Positions 1 to 12,000 of a stretch of 64,000 bases of DNA are shown piece by piece; within the stretch, counting starts at the first letter, position 1, and the number at the start of each line of letters is the position of its first letter. The DNA is taken from positions 16,475,416 to 16,539,415 of the forward strand of contig CM063249.1 in NCBI GenBank assembly GCA_032158295.1, given 5' to 3'. The DNA is from Pycnopodia helianthoides. Taxonomy: Eukaryota; Echinodermata; Asteroidea; Forcipulatida; Asteriidae. The translations under genes and the position numbers were made by a program. Under the pieces are notes generated by a model. That model was not told the DNA's origin, did not search any database, and saw nothing but the letters and a program-made list of their open reading frames with translations.

Positions 1-1
1 T

Positions 2-43
2 GAGGCTCCTGAAGGGAGTGGCGTCCAGACGTTTGTAGTCACG
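2..43 (+). CDS. Cadherin/EGF gene exon 1 of window (5' partial)
   Basis: Reads EAPEGSGVQTFVVT in frame and ends ACG|GTAAAT at 43/44. The exon continues beyond the left window edge. The peptide is the last strand of a cadherin repeat and joins in phase 0 to VRDVNEPP in the next exon, rebuilding the usual repeat end. The following intron (44-492) shows no feature beyond ordinary AT-rich sequence. Confidence 0.75.
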
Positions 44-3000
44 GTAAATGATGTTTCAAATTACTGAGTTACTTGTCAAAAAGCAACTTGAGGTAAAGCT
101 GTAGTGTAAAAGCTGAAAACTGTTCGTTTTTTAAAGACGATCTAGTCACAAGTTTTAAAAGGAGCTTCGAGATCCGATACCTCGTTTATGATTGTCGCCA
201 ATTTATTCACATCATCAATAACATGTATTTGTAAATGTTCAAACACTGGCTGTCAGGAAAATACAAAAGTATATAGCTGCGATCAGATATAGAAGTGTTT
301 CTTCACGGTTCCCGATATTTTGGAGCTGCCTCTTTTTCTTTCTTTCACCATTATCACCACTATGCAAGGTTTAGGTTGAAAAAACCAGGGGTACAAAAAT
401 TGGACAGAACCATTGTGTCGTAAAATCTACAATAATATTACACGCACCGTAATTTATGTCTGATCCTTGAACTTTGACCCCTGTCCAACCAGGTGCGTGA
501 TGTGAACGAGCCTCCCAAAGATGTTCGGTTGGAGCACAGCTCCATCCATGAGAACCAGATTGGCGCCCTCGTTGGCATCGTGTCTGCAGTGGATCCCGAG
601 GGAGATAGCATAAATTTCTACCTACCGCTCAATCCAGGAAATGCATTTGAGGTAAAGTGGCATGACCTTCGTTCATGACATCACTAGGATTCTCCAAGAT
701 TGATTTCAACACGAACCGATAAAACAAAAAAAAAAACCAGTATCCTTTCCTGATCTTGATTTCAATTGAGTAAGAAGATTGAAAGAATTTTTTTTAACAA
801 TTCACAAGCATGTCAAAGTGCTTGAAATATTAAGGACGGCACCTACTAAACAAGTGGACCCAATGATGCGCCACAGTAAACGAGAAAACTCAATTTTTCG
901 TTGACCCTTGTTTAATCCAGCTCCAGACCGGAGCCACGCCCAACTCCCAGCGCCTCATCTCTAAGCGAGCCCTGGATTTTGAAACGGAACCCACCCTGAG
1001 CATCAGCCTGTACGCCCGGGATCCCAACTCGCCCAGCCTCACCTCGGACGTCTACATGACCACTGTGAACGTCCTCAACGTAAACGAGGCTCCGACGCAG
1101 ATTCAGATCAGCCGATCAGAGATTGCGGAGAATAGTGCGGTAGGAACAACCGTGGGTACCCTGACGGTGTCCGATCCGGATAGTGTGCTCCTCGATCAAG
1201 ACTTCACATGTGTACTTCAAGAGAGTGCATCTGGGTTGTTCAGCTTAGATGAATTTTCAGTTAAGGTGACTACCTTTACCGACATAGACCCTCGTTATTT
1301 GCAATGGAGTACATTTTTGCAAATGGGCCTTTTTATGGCAGACAAGGCACTAGAGGTTTTTTATAGGCTGTTAATTTTTGTTTGTTTTTTAACCCTTTTG
1401 GGACAATAGCGGCCACAAGTGGCTTATACCAAAATGCCCATAGCGGCCGCAACCGGCAGCAAAAGTTGACCTACTTCCACTCACAGAAAGAGGTCATAAG
1501 TGAAAGTCATGTCCAGAATTGACATTTTCTAATGGTTTTTCCATGTTTACAGACTACCTACACTTGTAAAAACAAATATGAGTACAAAAAATCAATCAAA
1601 GTAGCTATGTGTGGGGGTATTGTGATGACTATACAGAAATGAATGGTCTCTAAAGGGTTAAGTTTTACATTTTTTACCTTAACCCCTGTAGAAACAGGCC
1701 ATAGCGGCTGCATGCGGCTTGCACCAAGATGGTTGAAGTAAAGCTCATGGTCCTGAATTGACGTTTTCCCAGTGTTTCTCAAGTCAACATGAATATGAGT
1801 TTTTTTTTCAAACAGTGATAGAATTCCACACCTTTCCTCCCGCAGGTATCTGATAGCTCAAGACTGGATTATGAAAGTTTTGCCGGCAGCGGTGAGATGC
1901 CGACCATCTTCGTAGAGTGCAGCGACAGCGGAGGCTTGAGCGTCAGCCAGCACTTTGAGATAACAGTGACGAACGTGGCCGAGAGACCAACGAATATCGT
2001 CTCTGCCACTGGGCTCTTCGAGATCGCCGAAAACAACGAAGGAGGTATTCTTAACGTTTATTTGTATGAATTGTTTCAGACTAAGTGAATTGTGACCTGT
2101 CCAGTTTTGCAGTGTGCAGGAGTCTGAAATCTCATGTCATCTTTAAAACTCAAGACCGGTCTCAGTCCTCAATGTCCGTCTTAAACTTCCATTCGTCTCT
2201 CCATCTCTTCAATTCTCCTCCTTATCATCGCTAATCCCCATCCCTCCTCTCCTCTCTTCCGGTACCCAGGCGCAGTAGTAGCTTACCTCCAAACCACTGA
2301 CCCAGACACAGATGGCGCAGATGATCAATCAGAGTTCCAGTACGCAGTGTCGGACTCGACCTCGTTCTCGGTGAGCAATCGGATACTCGTTGCCAACGTC
2401 CAGCTCAACTATGAGAGACGCAACCGGTACGACATTGAAATCACCACCACCGATGCAGTCGGCCTGACTTTTACAAAGGTACAAGTCACTCTGCTCATAT
2501 TTGTTTGTCTCAGAATCGTATAAGTATGTTTCATTTTTGGTCTGTAATAGAACTGCAATATAGCTCTTCCCCATGATGTAGTGAACGATCACTTTTTGGG
2601 GGCGGGGCTTATTTGATCAGTTCATTCTCTGTTTCAATAACTATGCTGATTTAAACTTCCAGCAAAATCAAAAAGTTGTTTGATCTTGTCCTCTGCATAG
2701 AACAAATGAATCATTTCAACTTTGACCTTTTTTTCACTAGACAGTCTATTGTTCTTCCTTTTCCAGGGTATTTCTGTTCGTGTCCTGGATAGAAATGATC
2801 CTCCCACAGGAATTGTAATGTCCCAAATAATGACGGTCTCAGCTCAGCTATCCCCTGGAACAATAATAGCAACACTAGAGGCCCAGGACGAGGACACCTC
2901 GCAGCGGCACGAGTTCGAAATCCATACTCAAACACCGGATGGCACTCTTCAAATTACCGGCGGCAACAAGCTGGCTATTGATGAAGGCTCCGGGGAGGCG

Positions 3001-6000
3001 CTCTCCGTAGAGGTTACAATCGTCGTTAAGGACCTCGGGGTGACCACCCCTCTACTTCATGTCCAGACTTTTACGATAGCCGTGGATGATGTGAATCTAC
3101 CTCCCACAGGGATTCAGTTGACCGGCACTTCGATCGTTGAGGGCTCTGCCGTCGGCACGGTCGTTGGATTGGTCCAAGTGCAAGATCCCTCCGGCTCCGG
3201 TGAGACGTTTTACTGCGTGTTGTTAAACGACACCGGAGGTCCCTTTGACTTGGCACACCGAGGGGGTGAGATTCAGCTCCGGGTGGCTTACTCCGAGCGG
3301 TTGAATTTCGAGAGCAATCCGTATCTCTCCATCGCGATCAGATGCCGCGATTCCCTCCCGGAGAACACCGTGGAGAGGACATTCATCATCAGCGTCCTGG
3401 ACGGTCCCGAGAGGCCGACAGGTATTTTCTTCATCAATGCGGACAACGATGCCTCGACGACTAACATCAATCCGCCGGACCTCAGTGACCTCAGCGGCCA
3501 GTCAATCACCGCGGCAACTGCGACAGTTCAAGAGGACGCTGTGACTGGATTCAGTGTTGTAGCCTTCATAGCAGCCGTTGACGCCGACGGAAGGCCGACC
3601 TCTGACCAAGTTGCTCCAGAAATCAAGCTGATAACAAGAAATCAGTACAATGATCTTCAGCGAGTCGGTAAGCCATAGATCTCTGAGTACATTATTTTAT
3701 GTAAAAATGTGAAAGCAAAGGTACCATTGCCTCCCAGTATTTTTTAAAAACTAGGTGGTTTAACAATACTCTTTTGACAAAGAGTCACTTCAACTTTCTA
3801 AAGTCAAATTTCATCTCTTAAAGAGAAATACTTCCAGGTAGCAGGAAAAGGCCCAGTTTCATAGAAAAAACTGTCTGTTTTCACGACCCTTGACCCTCGT
3901 CAGGATCTATCTTAAGGAATAATCCAAGGTCCTTTTCTCCCAAATGGAAATCATCCACATCCAGATAAAAACATTCGTATCCAGAAACCTCGGTTGGGCC
4001 TTCCTTCAAACAATCAATGTTTCCATTCTTTCAGGGCGTAGACGTAGAGGGGCAACCAGAATTCATGCCAGGTCGAGACGTTTCGCCGCGAATGATCCCG
4101 ACGTCGTACCCTCCCAGTTTGTTGTCTCAAGCAACGGAAAATACATCTTGGTTGGAGACACACTGGACTACGAGACCCAGGGGGAGTATATGCTACATTT
4201 CAAGGCCAGCGATAAAAATAACCCCAATCTGGTGAGTTTATAAAATATATGTGACTTGTACTCACTGCAGAAATTGGTCTGTCTTTGGAAAAAATGTCAC
4301 CTTTTCTCTTGACAAGTCGTCTGGGCTAGTCAGCCTGTGCATATGATCAACTCGTATCCATTTTGACGAGCCTATCAAATGACAATAGCTTAAAAGTCAT
4401 ACATTCCATTTAAATTTCAAAGGGGTAGGTTTCTAGTGTTTAACTAGCCCCCCAGGCTACCTACAGTGTAAGAGCCAAATTTTACTATACATGCCGGGTG
4501 ACCTAAGAGCCAAGTTTGACTGGCCCACCGGCTACCTAAAAGCCAAGTTTGACTACCCACTGGGCTACCTAAGAGCAAGTTTGACTAGCCCGCCGGGCTA
4601 CCTAAGAGCAAGTTTGACTAGCCCACTGGGCTACCTAAAAGCCAAGTTTGACTACCCACTGGGCTACCTAAGAGCAAGTTTGACTAGCCCACTAGGCTAC
4701 CTAAAAGCCAAGTTTGACTAGCCCGCTGGTCTACCTAAGAGCCAAGTTTGACTACCCACTAGGCTACCTAAGAGGAAGTTTGACTAGCCCACTGGGCTAC
4801 CTAAAAGCCAAGTTTGACTAGCCCCTGGGCTACCTAAGAGCAAGTTTGACTAGCCCGCCGGGCTACCTAAGAGCAAGTTTGACTAGCCCACTGGGCTACC
4901 TAAAAGCCAAGTTTGACTACCCACTGGTGCTACCTAAGAGCAAGTTTGACTAGCCCGCGGGCTACCTAAAAGCAAGTTTGACTAGCCCCTGGCTACCTAA
5001 GAGCAAGTTTGACTACCCACTGGGCTACCTAAAAGCAAGTTTGACTAGCCCGCTGGTCTACCTAAGAGCCAAGTTTGACTAGCCCGCCGGGCTACCTAAG
5101 AGCAAGTTTGACTAGCCCGCTGGTCTACCTAAGAGCCAAGTTTGACTAGCCCACTGGGCTACCTAAGAGCAAGTTTGACTACCCACTGGGCTACCTAAGA
5201 GCAAGTTTGACTAGCCCACTGGGCTACCTAAAAGCCAAGTTTGACTAGCCCACTGGGCTACCTAAGAGCCAAGTTTGACTACCCACTGGGCTACCTAAGA
5301 GCCAAGCTTGACTAGCCCGCTGGGCTACCTAAAGCCAAGTTTGACTACCCACTGGGCTACCTAAGAGCAAGTTTGACTAGCCCACTGGGCTACCTAAAGC
5401 CAAGTTTGACTAGCCCACTGGGCTACCTAAGAGCCAAGTTTGACTACCCACTGGGCTACCTAAGAGCCCAAGTTTGACTAGCCCACTGGGCTACCTAAAA
5501 GCAAGTTTGACTAGCCCACTGGGCTACCTAAGAGCCAAGTTTGACTAGCCCACTGGGCTACCTAAGAGCCAAGTTTGACTAGCCCACTGGGCTACCTAAA
5601 AGCCAAGTTTGACTAGCCCGCTGGTCTACCTAAGAGCCAAGTTTGACTACCCACTGGGCTACCTAAGAGGAAGTTTGACTAGCCCACTGGGCTACCTAAG
5701 AGCCAAGTTTGACTAGCCCGCTGGGCTACCTAAGAGCCAAGTTTGACTAGCCCACTGGGCTACCTAAAAGCAAGTTTGACTAGCCCACTGGGCTACCTAA
5801 GAGCCAAGTTTGACTAGCCCACTGGGCTACCTAAGAGCCAAGTTTGACTAGCCCGCCGGGCTACCTAAGAGCCAGATTTAACTAGCTCGCTGGTCTACCT
5901 AAGAGCCAAGTTTGACTACCCACTGGGCTACCTAAGAGCCAAGTTTGACTAGCCCGCTGGTCTACCTAAGAGCCCAAGTTTGACTACCCACTGGGCTACC

Positions 6001-9000
6001 TAAGAGCAAGTTTGACTAGCCCACTGGGCTACCTAAAAGCCAAGTTTGACTAGCCCACTGGGCTACCTAAGAGCCAAGTTTGACTACCCACTGGGCTACC
6101 TAAGAGCCAAGCTTGACTAGCCCGCTGGGCTACCTAAAAGCCAAGTTTGACTACCCACTGGGCTACCTAAGAGCAAGTTTGACTAGCCCACTGGGCTACC
6201 TAAAAGCCAAGTTTGACTAGCCCACTGGGCTACCTAAGAGCCAAGTTTGACTACCCACTGGGCTACCTAAGAGCCAAGTTTGACTAGCCCACTGGGCTAC
6301 CTAAAAGCAAGTTTGACTAGCCCACTGGGCTACCTAAGAGCCAAGTTTGACTAGCCCACTGGGCTACCTAAAAGCCAAGTTTGACTAGCCCACTGGGCTA
6401 CCTAAGAGCCAAGTTTGACTAGCCACTGGCTACCTAGAGCCAAGTTTGACTAGCCGCGGGCTACCTAAGAGCCAGATTTAACTAGCCGCTGGGCACCCAA
6501 GAGTCAAGTTTGACACATGGTTTTTACACGTGGTTGTTCCTGCAAGCTTACTAGTTATAGTCACTTCTTAACATCAAAGTTGCATGTCTGATCAGTGCTT
6601 AGATAACTTGTGGGCTCAATTCTCGTCTGGTACATGTCTTGACCGAGATTCTCACTTTTTCTTTGATTTTTATGTTTCTTGCAGTTTATCACAGCCCAGT
6701 TACGTGTAGTTGTACTGGACATAGACGAGGCACCTCTGAACATGAACCTAAGTCAACTGTCTGTCCCAGAAAGCGCAGCTGTAGACACAGTTGTTGGTAA
6801 GAAATTTACAGCTTTTAACTTTAAGGGTGGTTAAAAGAAAAGTGTATCTTTTCAAGATTGTAACAATTTTGTATATATTATTTCATAATACTTGTTCTTG
6901 TGTATAGTGCACGTATCGTAGTAGCTAGATCAAGGCGCTTTACAACCTCATTATCCCTGTTCATCAGGCAAACCATTCGTCACACTTTCTCATCTCCCTG
7001 TGGGGCATGCAAGCCCGAGCTCAGATATTAAAGCAGCATCATTATACAATAAACAAGGTATTAACAAAATGATCAAGGAAAAGTAAAACAGGAAGTGACA
7101 ATTAAAGGAAAAACAAGTTTAGGAATTTGTATGCAATAAAGTAATTGAATAAAATAGTATGGGGTTGAACAAAGAAAAGAACCATACCCATACTATTTGA
7201 AATTTACCAGTCAGTTTCCCTTGTGGTTTATTACTTGAATAAAATACACAGCATAACAATATAAACGTGTGGAATTTAGTATGAGGACTGGTATCTACTT
7301 TGTACAGGGTTTTAAATTTGACTTGAGGTAAAACGAAAACTGGATGTCTGTGACATTTCTCTCCTCAGGTGAGTTGTTATTGGATGATCCAGACGGCACA
7401 GCTTCCGCCTACGTTTACAACATCATCTCCCACGGGACGCCGTTCTACCTCCAGAACGGGAAGATCTTGGTTCAGCGTTCCATTGACCATGAAGTAACCC
7501 CCCTCATCACCGTGCAAGTCATGGTATCAGAGCTCAACACCGACCTGCAGCTGACGAAGAACTTTGACATCACAGTGACCAACGTCCCCGAGCCCCCGAC
7601 CGGCCTGACGGTCGAGGGCAACACCACCATCGTCATCCGGAGACCCTGGAGGTCGGGCACTACATCGGGGCCCTCCGGGTCGAGGACCCGGACTCCAGCG
7701 CCGGCTTCGCGTTCAGCTTCTTCGCCGACGAGGAGTCGCACAGTTTCTTTGCGCTCAGCTCCAACGCCTTGCTCCTCGGACAGAGACTGAACGCCTGGAC
7801 GACCAACGTCCTGAGTCTGTTCATTAGAGTCACCGATCCGACGGGTCTGAGCTTCAGTCAGGTCATCACGGTGAGAGTGACCTCAGACGACCGGTGCAAG
7901 AAGGAGGGCTACTGCAGTCCCTATGCAACATGCCTGAGGGGTTTCTGCACATGTCAACCAGGATTTACAGGTAACAATCTCGCTTATTGATTGTAGAAGT
8001 CTATATTTATTTCTTATACTCTTACAGTTTCAAAAAAAAAGTTATGAAATTCTAGACAAGTAATGAACCACAAGGGAAACTGACTGGGTAAATTTCAAAT
8101 GGTTTGGGGTTGAACAAAGAAAAATTGACTAGAGCGGGATTTGAACCAACGACCTCCGGATTAACGTACCGGCGCTCTACCAACTGAGCTATCTAGCCCT
8201 ATGTTGGCGGTCTCCCTATTTTGTCAATATCTTTGTTCGGGGAGTGCCAGTCAGAAGCCATGCAACCGTTAACTGCCGTGTAGCCATCAGGGATCACACC
8301 CAAGTTTACGATACAACCTGGGAAGCGGCAGCCACGGGATCACCTTAAGGGGATGCGACTTTTTTTATTTTAAATGTCAAGTAATGAAATTCTAGACAGT
8401 CATCTATGGAACCAGCAGGCCCTGATGGAAGTTGGTATGCCAGCGCTCTGTGTCACAAACAACTAAGACTGGTCTTATGGTGTGCATCAATCTTAATTGC
8501 TATCGAGCACAATGTGATTTCACAATACAAATCACTCGGGCAATATTGACAACTCATCTTAAAATGGATCTCAACTCTTTAAGATGGAAATTGCGCATTA
8601 CAAATGGCCACTATTATTGCTGTCATTATTACGTACAAATCAATGTGCGTTCTTGTCAATGTAGGCGATGGTTTTACCTGCACAGACATCAATGAGTGTT
8701 CACAGTATCCCTGCAACTTGTACAACTCCGTCAGTGGTGGGTGTCGGGACGGCCTGGGTGGTATCCGTAACTTCACCTGCGTATGTAAGGAAGGCTGGAC
8801 AGGGCAGGATTGTACCGTGGAGGTGAACAGCTGTGAATTCCATCGATGTAACCCGATTGGTGAGAACTGATGCTCAAATTTCTATAATAATAATAATAAT
8901 AAAAATAATAGTTATAGCTTCAAAGGAGACGGAAAAGACCCAGAAGTACCAAGACCTGGCCAGGGAACTCTGTAAGATTTGGCAGGTAAAAGTGAAGGTA

Positions 9001-12000
9001 GTCCCTGTGGTGGTTGGAGCACTAGGCACCATTCCCAAAGCACTGGGGAAACATCTGTATGAGACAGGCACAACTGTGAGGGTAGATCTGTTACAGAAGG
9101 CGGCGCTTTTTGGAACAGCGAGGATCCTGAAAAAGACCCTTGAGATCCAAGGCTACGGGACGTAACCCGACTCGAGGAGTTACCGGCACAAAGAAAAATG
9201 TGATCTTTCTTTTGCATGCTGTAATAAAATGAAATAATAGTAATAATAATAAAACCATACTTATATAGTGCATCATCGTGAGGTCCCTATGCGCTGTTAC
9301 AAATTCAACTGTTGTACAAATTGAACAGATCTGTTTTTGCGACCCGGGTTTTTAATTGTTCTGATGTTTCAGTAAACTGTTCCATAACAGCAGCCGATTT
9401 GGAAAGAGCAGGAACCCATAGGACCTAGGTTTAAAAACACACTTGCTCTTCTCAGTCGAGCCACCACCTTTCCTTCAGAAGAGTGCTATCTAACCACATG
9501 GTTGTTACCTGCAAGTCTCTTCACTGTTATCAGGGTTCTGCCCAGAATTTCTTTAGTGGTGGAAAAAGGTTTCCCTGGAAACCATTGCGAGATGAATCAG
9601 TTACACGGTAGATCATATAAATAGACTCAAATCAAAGAAGTGCTCAAAATTAATGGCTTCGGACACCATTTTTACTGGTAGATACCCAATTTTACATTTC
9701 GTTGAAAACCTTTGAAAGGAAACTGCAAGTGTTATTTAAAAATTTTGGAAAAAGTGCGGTGGTCGGAAACAGAAAATTCTGCCAGTGGTGGTTGGGGAAT
9801 CCCGAGTGCCAGGCGGGTTTTCCGGCACCGACCACTGTGGACAGAACCCTGTGTTATTAGTTTATCTGTCCACACCATGCAAAGCCTCAAATTTCATTTA
9901 TGATTGATGAACTGGCGTGAAAGAAGCTTGTAGCTCGGTTTATGCTACCTGATATCTGATCAATTACGGGTGGGGTCAAACTCTATGAATGTATGTAGTC
10001 CCATCTGAGCTCTGTATGGACATTATTCCCCTCAAAACTCTGGATACAAAATCAATTTTTTTTCCATTTATCAACACAAATTTCGTAAAGGTTTTGAGCG
10101 ATGCGTCAACGTCAGGAACAGCGACAGCTACACCTGTCAATGCAAGCGAGGCTTCCAAGGGGTGACCTGCGATGAGAATGTCGACGAGTGCGTTGACCAT
10201 CAATGCCAGAACGGTGGACAGTGCGTCGACGGGGTCGGTCTGTTCACCTGTTCTTGTCCATCGCCCTACGAAGGTGAGTTGTTCAGGAATGGCTATTCCT
10301 TGATAAATCCTGACTGACAATTTCGAAATCGTTCATAGCTTCAAGAAGCATTTCAAAGATTTAAAGGGAAAGTACCTCATTTTTGTGGAAATTAGGACAT
10401 ATCAAGTTTCCCGTATGACCAGTGTAGTATCTCGCCTGCCAAAAAGGCCCTGAAATGTGCGAGATCACTCTGTTTGTAAACAAAAGTAACACGGTCATAA
10501 AACCCAAAAGTAAACACCTCAGTTTTGAAGAAGTCTTGTTCCTCCATTCTGCAATACAAATTTAAACTCTGGTAAGCACAAATATTTTTTTTAAAGAGTC
10601 AAAATTGTGTTTGTAGGATACTTCTGCGAGTTGGACACTTCCGTCTGCGACAATGTCAAGTGTCCGTACAATGGGACCTGTCTTGCCCTGGCTAACCGCC
10701 GCCATGAATGCCGATGCCTCGATGGAGTCCTACAGGACTGCTCTGCTTGTGACTTTGGCTACGGCGGAGACAACTGCGACCCTTGTAAGTCTCCATTTAC
10801 AGGTAAGTGACAAATCTCCCATGTTTTGTTTTATTCGCCCTTGGGTTGTTAATAATAACTAGTTATTATATAGCGTATCTCACAACCACGTATCAATGCG
10901 CTTTACATTAGTGCCCTGGTCATTGGGTCAATAGCAATCCTGTAATCTTTCTCAGCTCCCTGGGGAGTAAACAGCTCTGAGCTGCCGTGGCGCTTTTAAG
11001 GCTTTTTCAAACACAATATCAACGGCTACCCTCGCAGGTACCCGTTTATACCCCTGGGTGAAGAGAAGCAATAGTAAAGCATCTTGCTCAAGGACACGAT
11101 GACTCGACCACCAGAACTTGAATCCGATGCTCTAAACCACTCGGCCATGACACCCTTGTTCCGCCTTACTTTATACATTTAGATTTTTTTTTATGGGGGG
11201 GGGGAGGGAGTTACCGCCCCATAGCAAGAACTACGAAGCACTCATCCAGCTTCTTTTTAACACTCATACAGACTAAACATAAACAAAATTAACTGTTTAG
11301 CCAAGCAGTTTGGGTACTTTGAGTGAGTACCATCATAATGTAGCAATGTTTGACAAGATTTTACAAAGGACCCTGGACACTACAAAAATAGTTTTTAAAA
11401 TTTACAACCGTGCTACAATTTAGCAAGGGACCCTACCTGAGTTGCTCTCGTGTGAAAGGGGCTTAATACACTAATTGGCAGGCCAATTTGAGTGGTCATA
11501 AACAAAAAGAACATACCATAAACTGTCTACTAAAAGTAAAATAAACCAGAAAAACTGGCAGTACACAGAAACAAAACTGACATTTAATACTGTACTTTAT
11601 CCCCCGATGCAAGAATGATATCCTGTTTGTTTCTGTTTCTGTCTTTCTCCCAGGTCCCAACTGCGACATTGACACCAGTGTCTGCGATCCCAACCCCTGC
11701 CCTACGGAAGGCGTCTGTAAACCAGACGTCGACAAGTACTTCTGCCTATGTCCAGGTAAGCTGGCTTGTCACAAACCCATGAGTACACGCCATGGAGGAA
11801 GGAAACGCCTCCATGGTAGTGACACGGGCCCAATAGACCCTTCCCATGAGATATGTAAATTGAACAGCGCGCGCTCTCTACTGGTTGGCAAAATTAGTGA
11901 ACATCGCACCTTTTTGTATTATGGGACTGATGGTGGTGTGAAGCACATGCATTTGTGAGTCTGCCTAGTGCACAACTCTATGGTGTTTGCCAACCAATAG

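Larger units (their letters stand above)
6797..7368 (+). other. Intron 8 with repeat remnants
   Basis: About 6900-7030 resembles the GTGTATAGTGC...GCGCTTTACA dispersed repeat also seen near 9255, 10865 and 12250. About 7140-7255 carries SINE-body fragments. The rest is AT-rich and unassigned. Confidence 0.5.
7971..8664 (+). other. Intron 9 with a full SINE insertion
   Basis: It holds a SINE with target-site duplications (8044-8398) and a second dispersed-repeat fragment (about 8464-8590). The rest is short unassigned sequence. Confidence 0.7.

Noticed and set aside
1056..1409. Reading the frame on past 1265 as coding
   Set aside because: After AAG|GTGACT at 1265 the peptide loses cadherin character, while exon 4 resumes it in phase.
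4491..4721. Repetitive frame encoding GYLRASLTSPLGYLKAKFD-like peptides
   Set aside because: It is the minisatellite read in one frame, lies between a clear donor and acceptor, and is not joined to coding exons in phase.
4450..6512. CRISPR-like array of short repeats
   Set aside because: Units are directly adjacent and vary throughout. There are no unique spacers, and the context is an intron of an animal gene.
8127..8198. Functional tRNA gene on the minus strand
   Set aside because: C replaces U33, the T and anticodon arms have mismatches, and it sits inside a SINE with target duplications.
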